Shown one piece after another: positions 27,291-35,940 of a stretch of 64,000 nucleotides of DNA. Made by a program: the position numbers and the translations under genes. The notes below the pieces were generated by a model. It worked only from the letters and a program-made list of their open reading frames with translations, made no database searches and was not told the DNA's origin. The stretch's first letter is position 1. Each line of letters begins with the position of its first letter. Where the stretch lies: positions 1,984,001 through 2,048,000 of the forward strand of contig NZ_AP024895.1 of NCBI RefSeq assembly GCF_024347055.1, given 5' to 3'. This DNA is from Vibrio porteresiae DSM 19223 (GTDB lineage: Bacteria; Pseudomonadota; Gammaproteobacteria; Enterobacterales; Vibrionaceae).

Positions 27291-27844
27291 TACTCCTTTA
27301 GTCAAATAGTTTCGTGGGTCAACCAATACTCCTTTTCAAAAATATTTTCGTTGAACACCGCTTATTATACAGATTTGGAGTTTTTTTGCCAGTAAAAATA
27401 ACTTTCTCAGTAAAACCTTATGAAAATCATTGTTAATTTTATATCATAACTTACTGATATTAATGAATTAAAAATTACATCATTTTTTATACACTCAGTA
27501 CTTTAATTAATAAAAACATAATTTATCACTGTGAGATCTTTTGTTTATTATTACTTTTAATTGACGATTAAATGACATTTTAGTCTGTTATGAAAGCCGC
27601 TATTTTTTTCAATAAATGAGGCAATTTTAAACTACTTGTTGAATATTAAGGGGGCTTTTCCCTCGCCAACAGTATCCCCCTTTAGAGTTAAGTGATAGGC
27701 AATTGATGGTTTATGCACATTGTTCATCCCAAACTTTATTCAACAAACAAATCAACCTCACGCACCTGTCATAAAGCAGACAACCGATGAAAATTGATAT
27801 TGATAACTCATTGAAATTAAAAGGTATCTACTCTGGCATAAAAG
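27291..27844. other. AT-rich stretch with one GC-rich hairpin
   Basis: No gene is supported in this AT-rich region. AAGGGGG (27648-27654) and CCCCC TTT (27676-27683) can form a hairpin with a 21-base loop; it could end a short RNA. No other structure is recognised. Confidence 0.35.
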
Positions 27845-27892
27845 ATGATGCAACTCTTATTTGTCAGTGTCACATTACAAAAGGAAACCAGA

Positions 27893-28108
27893 ATGTTAGA
27901 ACCAACCACGGAGCAGGAGAAACAAGAGCTCACCCAAGCACTCAAGCGTGCTAAACGGATAGCCTCTGAACGAGCGGGTGAATTACATGATTTAGTTGAA
28001 GAGCGCCTCCCCGAACACTATGAGGAGATCCCTATCCTTGCCAAAGCCTGCTATGAGGCATGCTTAGAATGGGCAAAACTGAAAGAGCAGTTAGCCAAAC
28101 AAGTTTAA
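27893..28108 (+). CDS. CCE_0567/Rop-like small helical protein
   Basis: This 71-residue all-helical protein has the signature GELHDLVEERLPEHYEEIP, then an ILAKACYEACLEW helix. It closely fits the Rop-like (PF05082, DUF683) family, whose members are normally encoded inside nif clusters of nitrogen fixers (recalled). No nif gene is seen in the window. ATG at 27893 follows AAAGGAA; an ATG 48 bases earlier has no ribosome site. The gene ends just before a sulfatase fragment, so it sits in a patch of decayed genes. Whether it is functional here is open. Confidence 0.65.
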   Translation: MLEPTTEQEKQELTQALKRAKRIASERAGELHDLVEERLPEHYEEIPILAKACYEACLEWAKLKEQLAKQV

Positions 28109-28111
28109 ACA

Positions 28112-28320
28112 CGTCGTTCGACGATGATCAATGGGAACTCTTTGATACCCAAGCTGATTACGCAGAAGCGCATAACGTCGCTAAGCAATACCCAGAAAAA
28201 TTAAAAGAATTGCAGGCGCTCTGGTGGAAAGAGGCCAATCACCTCAGCGATCCCGCCGTGATTAAACCTGGGGAAATGCTCTACAAGTTCAACCGTATGG
28301 ATGACGGTTTGAACGATTAA
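28112..28320 (+). pseudogene. C-terminal fragment of a sulfatase
   Basis: The frame reads QWELFDTQADYAEAHNVAKQ, then YPEKLKELQALWWKEA, the usual last segment of type I arylsulfatases (WELYDLxxDPxExxNLA..PEKLKELxALW). The catalytic Cys/Ser motif and the rest of the enzyme are missing, and the frame opens only 50 bases inside the preceding gene. It is therefore a gene remnant left by deletion or rearrangement. A terminator follows it. Confidence 0.75.
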
Positions 28321-28324
28321 AAAA

Positions 28325-28358
28325 GTAAAGGTTCCCCTGTCATGGGTAACCTTTACGC
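28325..28358 (+). terminator. Hairpin terminator after the sulfatase fragment
   Basis: GTAAAGGTT (28325-28333) pairs with AACCTTTAC (28348-28356), extended by CCC/GGG inside. The downstream tract is short, so termination strength is uncertain. Confidence 0.55.
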
Positions 28359-28443
28359 ATCGACTCATCGATCATTATGATTAAGTTGCAAAGACAGCAT
28401 CTCTCTTATACGTGACAATGAATGGCGGCTAACGAGGCTGCGA

Positions 28444-29745
28444 TTAAGAGCGTAAACGCTCAACGATTTCCACGAACCGCGATACGCCCGCACTGACGTC
28501 TTCCAACCCGTGCGACACAGAGTGAATACTGTCTTCCCCTTGCAGAGCAACATTGTTCACCGAATCAAGGTGACCATCCATTTCCCCAATCAAGCGGGTG
28601 TTTTCCGCCACCACACTGGTGATTTCATCGGTTGCAGCCGAAGTACGTGAAGCCAATTTTCGCACTTCATCAGCCACCACAGCAAAACCACGTCCTGTTT
28701 CTCCGGCACGAGCGGCTTCAATCGCGGCGTTTAATGCCAGCAAGTTGGTTTGATTGGCAATACCGTTAATGGTGGTGACAATTTCATTGATGTTTTTCGA
28801 CTGATTCATCAATTCTGTACCAAGCACACTGGCCCCTTTGACTTTGGCAGCAACTTTATGTGATGTTGCCACCGCATCATTGAGCACTTGGATGGCAGAA
28901 TCGGTAATGCGCGATGTCTGCTCTGAGATCGCCGCTGCCATCTCGACGGCCTGCATCGCAAGGTTCACTCTCTCGGTAATATTGGAAGCAAATTTGATCA
29001 CTTTATACACCTGACCTTTGCTATCCAAGATAGGGTTATACGTCGCTTCTAACCAAATCGTGTGGTCATGCGCATCTTTACGTTGAAAGCGCCCAGTAAA
29101 GTGTTCCCCACGTTGTAAGCGGCGCCAAAAATCAGGGTTTTCTTTATAGAAATCAGGAAAGCAAAACATCTTATGATGCTTACCAACGATCTGATTCATC
29201 GCATATCCCATGGTATGCAGAAAGTTCTTATTGGCCGTTAAAATCGTACCATCAGGCGTAAATTCAATTACAGCTTGCGAGCGGTCTAATGCCTCTAAAA
29301 TGGCATTTTTACTGTTAAGTTGCAGCGAATCAGCCGTCACGTCGGTGCATATTTTGACCACTTCAACAACTCGCCCAGATCGATCTTTTACTGGGAAATA
29401 GTTTGCGGACAGAAAAAGGACATCGCCATTTTTTTTATGACGCTGGAAGATACCACAATGACCTTTACCATTGGCCAAATCACTCCAAAACTCGCGGTAT
29501 TGTGCTGAGTTCACTAGGTTAGTGTCACAAAAAATTCGGTGATGCTGTCCCACTACTTCTGACAGCGAATAACCCACCGCGGAAAGGAACAGCGGATTAG
29601 CATTTAATATAATGCCATCCGGTCTAAAGGTGATGTAGGCGGTGTGCTGTTTGATCGACTCCAATTCAAGCAGGCTTTGCTCTTGGCCCTGTTGAACAGC
29701 ACGAGTTTGGCTATCCGCTCTTTCTTTTTGATGTTGAAACCACAT
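28444..29745 (-). CDS. Cytosolic methyl-accepting chemotaxis protein with two PAS domains
   Basis: This 433-residue receptor has no membrane segment. Two PAS domains (about 28-140 and 150-265) each show the NANPLFL or TANKNFL and VGxHHxxFC pattern and end in a PAC-like (VVEVVKICTDVT, VYKVIKFASNIT) segment. The signalling hairpin is intact (QTNLLALNAAIEAARAGETG). Proteins of this type sense redox state, oxygen or intracellular metabolites. The start has AAAGGAT at good spacing. No haem or FAD motif can be certified by eye, so the ligand is unknown. Confidence 0.9.
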   Translation of the reverse strand: MWFQHQKERADSQTRAVQQGQEQSLLELESIKQHTAYITFRPDGIILNANPLFLSAVGYSLSEVVGQHHRIFCDTNLVNSAQYREFWSDLANGKGHCGIFQRHKKNGDVLFLSANYFPVKDRSGRVVEVVKICTDVTADSLQLNSKNAILEALDRSQAVIEFTPDGTILTANKNFLHTMGYAMNQIVGKHHKMFCFPDFYKENPDFWRRLQRGEHFTGRFQRKDAHDHTIWLEATYNPILDSKGQVYKVIKFASNITERVNLAMQAVEMAAAISEQTSRITDSAIQVLNDAVATSHKVAAKVKGASVLGTELMNQSKNINEIVTTINGIANQTNLLALNAAIEAARAGETGRGFAVVADEVRKLASRTSAATDEITSVVAENTRLIGEMDGHLDSVNNVALQGEDSIHSVSHGLEDVSAGVSRFVEIVERLRS

Positions 29746-29962
29746 GTGACGATCCTTTTCTTAACAGTGACACCCGAGTGAAACAGACTGCTTCACTTGT
29801 CATTTACACCCCTTCAAGGTAGAGATACAAATCGACTTGCCTCTATTAAATATACATGCAGTTTTATAATGCGCAGGAAATTTTTATCTTGTTGTCAATA
29901 AGATACAAAGCCCACTCACTCTTAAGTTGTAGGCTCTATAAGCACTTAAACAAACATCTCGA

Positions 29963-30537
29963 TCAGTGCACTTCTTTATCCCAGCTGATCACGCCAGTGT
30001 AAGTATCACAATCTTTTACCGAACCATCAGCATTGCTAAGATAAACCTGTTGTGTTGCTGAAACTGGATAAGATAGGTATTGCGAGCACTGCGCACTTTG
30101 GCCGTTGCCCACGACAATTTTGGCACCGGGTTTTATCGTGCAGCGCACCAGTTTATCCAATGGTGACCACTGATAGCAGATTTGATTGTTCTTACGATAC
30201 AAGGCAATAGGACCAGAGGGTTCGCTAAATGACCACCACTGACCCAGCTTACTGTTTGGATTGGTACTGTTCCAAGCACGATAGATCACCACTTGGGTTT
30301 TCGGTTTGGCTTGATAAACGGCCCCTTGGCATAATTTGCCCTGATCAGGAGCGCCCTTCGATTCTGCGAGCAACGCTGGATCGGTCACTTGATAAACTGA
30401 TTTGCCAAACGAGGAGGAAGGGTCGTATTCCCCAAACACTGCTGCGTAACTTCCGCCGTAGCTTGTTGCTCTTCACTGGCAAATTGACTACATCCTGCCA
30501 GAAAAATCACACCACTTAGCCAGAATATCCTTTTCAT
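29963..30537 (-). pseudogene. Frameshifted lipoprotein gene
   Basis: The N-terminal frame starts at ATG 30537 behind GGAGGT and encodes a lipoprotein signal (IFWLSGVIFLAGCSQ, lipobox Cys16), but it runs out of sense after about 35 codons. The rest of the protein continues in a different frame from about 30440 down to 29963 (GEYDPSSSFGKSVYQV to the C-terminus), with six cysteines. One base change would join the two. The C-terminal domain of about 155 residues, with a WSFSEPSGP segment, is not recognised. A sequencing error or a recent inactivation both explain it. Confidence 0.65.
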
Positions 30538-30689
30538 CCTTACCTCCACCACAATGACGTTTTCGAGCATACGCTCTTTGTTTAATATAAAAGTATAGAA
30601 TGAGTTACTGTCAGTTTGCTATCAGTATTGCATTCCCTGGTTGATATCCATTCCATAGTGGAAAAGTACTTTAGCTGCTACGCAAAGCA

Positions 30690-30723
30690 AAAAAGAAGGC
30701 GACCCCGTTACCAGTGTCGCCTT
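30690..30723 (-). terminator. Terminator after the first GH1 gene
   Basis: AAGGCGAC (30696-30703) and GTCGCCTT (30716-30723) form an 8-bp stem; on the minus strand CTTTTTT follows. Confidence 0.85.
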
Positions 30724-30745
30724 AGCGTTATAACTCAAACCGTCA

Positions 30746-32161
30746 CTATTTTTGTGTTAAGCCGTTATTGCGAATCAGCTCTTCATACCAGAAAGAACTT
30801 TTCTTACGTAGACGACCAAGATCTTTGAGATCAAACTCATCGCGGTTCACGTAAATGAACCCGTAACGTTTACGACAGCCTTGGTGAGTCGAAATGAGGT
30901 CAATCGCAGACCAAGGTGTGTAACCAAATAGCTGCACTCCATCGGTGATCGCAAGTTGCATTTGTTCAATGTGTGCATGTAGGTATTCGATACGATAGTC
31001 ATCGTTCACGTTACCTTCTGCATCCACTTCATCAAAAGCACCTAGACCGTTTTCAGTGATCATCAGTGGCAAGTGGTAGCGGTCATTAATTTCACGCAAT
31101 GTGCTGCGCAAACCAATTGGGTCAATTTCCCAGCCAAACTCATTGGTTGGTAAGAATGGGTTGTGATAGCCGCGATAGACGCCGCGTTCACCAATCGTAA
31201 TATGTTGGTCTTTACCGCTGCGTGGCACCGCATCGCTAGCGTCGTTATGGCTCGCTTCTACGGTTTGTGAGGTGTAGTAGTTGAAAGCGATGAAGTCAGG
31301 TTTCGCGCTCGCTAACACCTCAATGTCACCCTCTTTGATCTCAGGTAACCAGCCCTTTTCTTCCATAAATGACCACGCCACATCGTTGTAGCGACCGCGC
31401 ACCGCAGCATCAAGATAGAGCCAGTTACGGATCGCGTTATAGTTAAACGCGGCCATAACATCTTCAGGTTTAGAGCTTGCAGGATAGATCAACGCAATAT
31501 TTGGCGCAGGACCAATTTTGTTCTCAGGTTGCATTTCATGAGAGATCGCCATCGCTTTAGCTTGCGCGACCAACATATGGTGGTTTTGTTGATAAAGGTC
31601 TTTTTGACCACCATTTTTATCGTTAGTACCAATAGCACTTCCGTGCAAAATCATCATGTTCTGTTCATTGATGGTCAGCCAATATTTCACTTTGTGGCCA
31701 TACTCTTTAAACAGCAGTTGCGCGTAATCAGCAAACCATTGGATAGAATCACGATTACTCCACCCCCCCATTTCAGCCAATGCTTGAGGCAAGTCGAAAT
31801 GGTACATAGTGACAATCGGCGTAATGCCTGCTTCGAGCAGTTCATCAATTAAACGGTGGTAAAAATCAATGCCTTTAGGATTCACTTCACCGATGCCGTT
31901 TGGCATCACACGGCTCCAAGAGATTGAAAAACGGTAAGATTTGAAGCCGATTTCTTTAAATAGTGCCACATCTTCCTTGTAACGATGATAATGATCACTC
32001 GCGACTTTAAAATCTGTTGTGCCTTCAGGGTATTGATCGCGAACGTCGATAACCGACGGTCCTTTGCCATCTTCGTTCCAAGCACCTTCGACTTGATACG
32101 CTGAAGTAGCAGCGCCCCAAAGAAAATCGTCAGGAAAAGGTTTCAGTGTTTTATGCAGCAT
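30746..32161 (-). CDS. 6-phospho-beta-glucosidase, family GH1
   Basis: This 471-residue GH1 enzyme hydrolyses 6-phospho-beta-glucosides delivered by a PTS. The acid/base glutamate is in TINEQN, the nucleophile in ITENG, and the phosphate-binding pattern of the 6-phospho group is seen near the end (SAIDLIST...RKRYGFIYVNRD). It is in the cytoplasm. It shares the family with the second GH1 gene at 44250 but stands alone, with its own promoter region and a perfect LacI-type operator upstream, so it is probably under a separate repressor. Substrates such as cellobiose-6-phosphate or arbutin-phosphate cannot be told apart. Confidence 0.92.
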   Translation of the reverse strand: MLHKTLKPFPDDFLWGAATSAYQVEGAWNEDGKGPSVIDVRDQYPEGTTDFKVASDHYHRYKEDVALFKEIGFKSYRFSISWSRVMPNGIGEVNPKGIDFYHRLIDELLEAGITPIVTMYHFDLPQALAEMGGWSNRDSIQWFADYAQLLFKEYGHKVKYWLTINEQNMMILHGSAIGTNDKNGGQKDLYQQNHHMLVAQAKAMAISHEMQPENKIGPAPNIALIYPASSKPEDVMAAFNYNAIRNWLYLDAAVRGRYNDVAWSFMEEKGWLPEIKEGDIEVLASAKPDFIAFNYYTSQTVEASHNDASDAVPRSGKDQHITIGERGVYRGYHNPFLPTNEFGWEIDPIGLRSTLREINDRYHLPLMITENGLGAFDEVDAEGNVNDDYRIEYLHAHIEQMQLAITDGVQLFGYTPWSAIDLISTHQGCRKRYGFIYVNRDEFDLKDLGRLRKKSSFWYEELIRNNGLTQK

Positions 32162-32207
32162 ATGAGCTCCTTTGTTCTTAATTTTGTTTCACTGGAGTCA
32201 CCCTATG

Positions 32208-32223
32208 ATGGAACCGGTTCCAT
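32208..32223. promoter_or_regulatory. Perfect palindrome, likely LacI/GalR-family operator
   Basis: ATGGAACCGGTTCCAT is a perfect 16-base palindrome with the CG centre typical of LacI/GalR-family operators. It lies 47-62 bases upstream of the GH1 start. No LacI-family gene is in the window, so the regulator would be encoded elsewhere. Confidence 0.6.
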
Positions 32224-32320
32224 TACAAGTAAGAAAGTGGTCAATCCACAAATATCTGAAAGAGATCAAATAATGCCCTTAGGTTTTTAATAGGTTAATC
32301 AATAGGAAATAGATAGAAAA

Positions 32321-32347
32321 CAAAAGCCACTTGAGTTAAGTGGCTTT
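32321..32347 (-). terminator. Terminator after the small exported protein
   Basis: AAAGCCACTT (32323-32332) pairs perfectly with AAGTGGCTTT (32338-32347), followed on the minus strand by TGTTTTC. Confidence 0.75.
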
Positions 32348-32411
32348 GTGAAGAATGTCGGTGCCTTACGCTAATCGCGACATCAGCAGATGTTTGCGAT
32401 GACGGCTTGAA

Positions 32412-32786
32412 CTAGTTACCACTTGAGATATCTTCATCAACGGAAGGTAACTGAATACCTAGCGCACTGAATACACAACCGTAAAGCAAGTTAATCGATG
32501 GAGTGGTGTCCTCTTCTTGCTCAGCAATTTCCGCTGCACAAGGGATAGCCACAGCCATACACTGCTCTGGGGTAATGGTTTGTCCGCCAGTGACGGTTTT
32601 GTTTTCCCAAATCGTGGTGTTATTACAAAAAGGTTCTAAATCTTCTTGAGTTAAATCTGCTGCTGAAGCTGATGGCAAGGTATAAAACAGTGCTGCCAAC
32701 AGAATACATGAAAGTGCTTTTACTTCACGTAAACATAAAACGAGCTTCAGCGAAAAATGAGTTAGCGATGACTTAATTCGCTGCAT
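32412..32786 (-). CDS. Small exported protein of unknown function
   Basis: This 124-residue protein has a long N-terminal region with a hydrophobic signal stretch (ALSCILLAALFYTLPSASAA) and probable cleavage after ASA-A near residue 43. The mature part, about 80 residues, has three or four cysteines (EPFCN, EQCMA, AIPCAA, YGCVF) that could form disulfides. GGAGG precedes the ATG at good spacing. No family is recognised. It is monocistronic with its own terminator. Confidence 0.65.
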   Translation of the reverse strand: MQRIKSSLTHFSLKLVLCLREVKALSCILLAALFYTLPSASAADLTQEDLEPFCNNTTIWENKTVTGGQTITPEQCMAVAIPCAAEIAEQEEDTTPSINLLYGCVFSALGIQLPSVDEDISSGN

Positions 32787-33029
32787 ACTACTGCCTCCGG
32801 ATTGACCGTACTTTAGCGCACAATATGTGCATAATTTGGGTAAATAGTAGTCAATGGATTATTTACTCTGTCAATTGTCTGACAAATCTATTAACAAAAG
32901 GCCGTATGCATCACAGAATCTGGATCAATATCAAGTTATGGCTCAAAGTTCCTACTTTACTCTCCATGAACCACGGTAAAAGTCCATTTTGCTTGGTGCA
33001 AAATGACTCATACGTGACATTGTCACTTA

Positions 33030-33356
33030 TTAATCAAAGCAAAACTCATCATTAGCAAGTTTGACAATATTGACCATAGGTTCTTCCCAACCAAGCACGG
33101 CTTTAAGTGCTTTGACGGTTAGCTCGACTTGGTGTTGCTCAACATTAATTTCGATCTTTAACAAAGGATAGTGTTCCACTTCGCCTTTACCACCAAAAAC
33201 CGGATTCGCCCCTTCTAAGGCACGATGAGAACCTTCATAGGTGGTGATTGCCCAGCAGTGATCGTAATGACCAATGCGATCAACGCCCAGCTCATGCAAA
33301 GTACTCAATACCGATTCTTGTTGTTCTGGCTTACAAAAAATGCTCAATAGATACAC
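33030..33356 (-). CDS. YqfO/CutA-like alpha-beta protein
   Basis: This 108-residue protein fits the PII/CutA-like ferredoxin fold found as the inserted domain of YqfO (NIF3 family): YLLSIFCKPEQQESVLSTLH, then a beta strand around HYDHCWAITTY, a loop, and KIEINVEQHQVELTVKAL. Stand-alone versions are common in gammaproteobacteria. It is cytosolic and probably trimeric; the molecular role is unknown. It starts at GTG with AGAAGGT. It is 35 bases downstream of the nucleotidyltransferase gene in the same direction. Confidence 0.75.
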   Translation of the reverse strand: MYLLSIFCKPEQQESVLSTLHELGVDRIGHYDHCWAITTYEGSHRALEGANPVFGGKGEVEHYPLLKIEINVEQHQVELTVKALKAVLGWEEPMVNIVKLANDEFCFD

Positions 33357-33391
33357 ACTAACCTTCTTTTATTTTTTAAATTTTCAATATG

Positions 33392-34195
33392 TTATAACGA
33401 ACGAAAGGGGACGAAAACATCAGCAACCCACTCAACAATCGGTAACGCATCACACTTAATCACTTGAGCAACACGCTCCTGGGTTGGTTGTCCTGTTTGC
33501 CAAAAACCCACGATAGCTTCTATTTCAGGCGCGCATGGAAGTGAGCAAGTTCGAATCGCTACGATAATGTCATCCAGCGAGACATACCAACTGCCGTGCT
33601 CAACCGCGATAATCGTGTACACTGTGCGTAATATTTTTTTGACTACTTCTCGCCCAACACGCGCAGCGTTATCGTGGTTAAGCATGACTAGCCGCTGCTG
33701 CAGGAAATCCGGCAAATCCCCATTAAGGGCATAAGCGATCGCCAAAGAGGGTTTTTGCCATGCAAAGCGTAACGAGAGATCCTCGCCATAAATGCAACAG
33801 CAGCAGTGCTTGAGCCAAAAGTGCCAACGATACTCCTCTTCCGCCAAAAGTACTTGAGGAAGGACGCCGGGGTCAAAGTCAATTTTAGTCACAAAATCAA
33901 AGCATTGAAGAGTGTTATGTTGAATATCCTCTAACATATGCAACTCGGAGTCGGTCAACGGATGATGAAAGATTAAGGAAAGATCCAAATCAGAGTGATA
34001 CTGGCGTGCCTCTCCTCTTGCCACACTGCCGTACAGATAAACACTGTGTAAGTTGTCCCCTAGCTGGGTTTGCAACTGGTTCAACAGCGCATCCAGTAAT
34101 TTGCGATATGCTGGAGCAATCTGTTCCACTTGGCAGGGATTGACGATAAAGCCGTTAGCATCGAGGCCATTTGGAGCACGTTGTGATTGGGTCAT
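33392..34195 (-). CDS. Nucleotidyltransferase-domain protein
   Basis: This 267-residue protein has an N-terminal Pol beta-type nucleotidyltransferase domain with the signature YGSVARGEARQYHSDLDLSL and a helical C-terminal domain. The GS...DxD motif (two metal-binding Asp) is intact. Such proteins include streptomycin or spectinomycin adenylyltransferases, but also toxin-antitoxin MNT and uncharacterised types. The C-terminal HCCCCIYGEDLSLR and the length near 260 suit aminoglycoside adenylyltransferase-like proteins, though resistance is only a possibility. It is followed by a YqfO-like gene. Confidence 0.78.
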   Translation of the reverse strand: MTQSQRAPNGLDANGFIVNPCQVEQIAPAYRKLLDALLNQLQTQLGDNLHSVYLYGSVARGEARQYHSDLDLSLIFHHPLTDSELHMLEDIQHNTLQCFDFVTKIDFDPGVLPQVLLAEEEYRWHFWLKHCCCCIYGEDLSLRFAWQKPSLAIAYALNGDLPDFLQQRLVMLNHDNAARVGREVVKKILRTVYTIIAVEHGSWYVSLDDIIVAIRTCSLPCAPEIEAIVGFWQTGQPTQERVAQVIKCDALPIVEWVADVFVPFRSL

Positions 34196-34321
34196 AGATC
34201 ACCGTTTGACATAAATTCCGCCAATGAGATGTGATAACTCATCGATATTTGTGTTTATCCATTCGCCAACTCGAGCCAAACTTTGCATGATGAAAGTCAT
34301 TCTCTGCGAAAGGAATAGACA

Positions 34322-34513
34322 ATGAGTATTGATAACAATGCGCAAAAACCGCTTACCAATCAAGCTACATGGGCTCGACAAGCAATACAAAACTTTGCCT
34401 TCGCTGTTTTGCTTTGGCTAGGCCGTTCTGGTCAAGCGATTCACCCTTATCAAGGCTCAACTCGGCTCCTGAAGAAATTCTGCGTAGAGCCCACCGACGA
34501 CTCTATCGCATAA
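34322..34513 (+). CDS. Small hypothetical protein
   Basis: This 63-residue ORF has a good ribosome site (AAAGGAA, about six bases from the ATG). The sequence starts SIDNNAQKPLTNQATWA and has a hydrophobic FAFAVLLWLG stretch. A frame on the opposite strand overlaps it but lacks a ribosome site. The family is not recognised, so the call is tentative. Confidence 0.4.
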   Translation: MSIDNNAQKPLTNQATWARQAIQNFAFAVLLWLGRSGQAIHPYQGSTRLLKKFCVEPTDDSIA

Positions 34514-34601
34514 CGGGTTTAACATAGACCTAGCTAGGCTTAGCCGCATTTAAACTGGCCAGCGGTGTACGACACAAACCGCTAATAAAACCAGTTAGTT
34601 A

Positions 34602-35111
34602 TCAAACTAACTGTTTATAGAAATAGACCGTCGCGGTCAGCTCTCCTTGCGAACTCATCGCATAGTTTGGGATCTGACCTGCCTCGATATAGCCAACTTT
34701 ACGATACAAAAGAGACGCTACGTCACCAACCCGGGTATCAAGCACTAACAAGCTCTGCTCACGACGTATGGCTTCTTGTTCCAACGCATTCAGTAACTGG
34801 GTGGCGATACCTTTTCCTCTTGCATTGCGATGCACCATCAGTTTTTCGACTTCGCCACGATGTCGACCGTTGGCTTTGGCGCACAGGGCAAGTTGCACGC
34901 TGCCTAATACTTCGTCCTCATCTAATGCAACAAACATGACTCGCTCTTGATCCGCTATTGCCTGCGCCACATTTTGCCAATAGCTGTTCACTTCGTTATC
35001 GCTCACAGGGTCAATAAATCCGACCGATGCGCCACTTGCTACACAATCTTTTAATAACTCAGCAAGTGAATCATTGATATCTGACAGGTCGTGAATCATG
35101 GTTATTTGCAT
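34602..35111 (-). CDS. GNAT-family N-acetyltransferase
   Basis: This 169-residue acetyltransferase has the acetyl-CoA binding pattern V-x-x-x-x-RGKGIATQLLNALE (motif A, R-x-x-G-x-G/A) and the preceding beta strand with VEKLMVH. The substrate is not predictable. It has a good AAGGA ribosome site. It is one of five GNAT genes in the window and lies 68 bases downstream of another GNAT gene on the same strand. Confidence 0.88.
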   Translation of the reverse strand: MQITMIHDLSDINDSLAELLKDCVASGASVGFIDPVSDNEVNSYWQNVAQAIADQERVMFVALDEDEVLGSVQLALCAKANGRHRGEVEKLMVHRNARGKGIATQLLNALEQEAIRREQSLLVLDTRVGDVASLLYRKVGYIEAGQIPNYAMSSQGELTATVYFYKQLV

Positions 35112-35179
35112 GTGTTTTCCTTGCAGTAAATCGCCTTTTCAATAAGGCTTTAAAAGTGATTGGTGATGACTGTCTCACG

Positions 35180-35677
35180 CTAAGCGCTTGGCAGCACCAG
35201 TTGATAATTGGCAACCGACAGCCAGCGCCCATGTTTGAAACCAACTTGGTCAAAGATGCCCACTTGACGAAAACCCAGTGCTTCGTGAAGTCTACAACTT
35301 GCCTCATTGGGATAGGTAATCACGCCAATCACGTTACGCATCCCCATCTGTTGTAATAACTTAAGCAGCGCGGAATAGACCTGCTTACCGTAGCCCAACC
35401 CCGTATGCGTGGGTGCAAAATAGATCGATGGTTCGACTGAAAAGCGATAGGCAGAACGTTCGCGCCATAAGTGTGCGTAGGCGTACCCAACCACCTGCTG
35501 ATCCTCTTCTACCACAAGCCACGGGAACTTGGCTGACACCACGGCGTCAATACGACCTTGCATCACCTGTTGTGAAATGCACTCTTCTTCGAAGGTGATT
35601 TCTGTGTTTGCTATGTAGTGATTATAAATTTGCGTAATGGCTGCAGCATCGTCACTGCGTACTGGCCGAATAACCAT
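35180..35677 (-). CDS. GNAT acetyltransferase of the phosphinothricin/methionine sulfone type
   Basis: This 165-residue protein opens with IRPVRSDDAAAITQIYNHY and TEITFEEE, the recognisable start of the Pat/MddA group, and has the acetyl-CoA motif GLGYGKQVYSALL plus EASCRLHEALGFRQVG. Members acetylate L-phosphinothricin, methionine sulfone or similar amino acids. Exact substrate is unknown. It has GGGAG ahead of the ATG and is followed by a second GNAT gene on the same strand. Confidence 0.88.
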   Translation of the reverse strand: MVIRPVRSDDAAAITQIYNHYIANTEITFEEECISQQVMQGRIDAVVSAKFPWLVVEEDQQVVGYAYAHLWRERSAYRFSVEPSIYFAPTHTGLGYGKQVYSALLKLLQQMGMRNVIGVITYPNEASCRLHEALGFRQVGIFDQVGFKHGRWLSVANYQLVLPSA

Positions 35678-35867
35678 GTCAACTCCCTCGTGTATTACCT
35701 TCGCGTCCTGCGAACCAAACTGTCTGCATCGATTAAAAATAGCTGTGCGTGTGTTGCTACCTTGGCCGATGTAAAAGTGTTCGTCAATAACTAACAGCCA
35801 CTGTTTTTCAGTTACTTAGAGCTTTCCACTGCCGAAGATATGACAACCGGTTTTGACTATAACTGAA

Positions 35868-35895
35868 AAAGATAGGCCACAATCACTGTGGCCTA
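35868..35895 (-). terminator. Terminator of the copper operon
   Basis: TAGGCCACA (35873-35881) pairs perfectly with TGTGGCCTA (35887-35895), and CTTTTTC follows on the minus strand. Confidence 0.85.
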
Positions 35896-35940
35896 GGGGT
35901 TGAGCTTAAGCATATTGTCCGAGAGTATCGGGGGAATTGA

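Noticed and set aside
27075..27395. 106-codon Ser-rich frame on the plus strand
   Set aside because: It is the complement of the small acidic ORF and an AT-rich region; its Ser runs mirror Glu/Asp codons on the other strand.
34199..34390. 63-codon minus-strand frame
   Set aside because: It overlaps the plus-strand ORF at 34322 that has a better ribosome site, and its own start lacks one.
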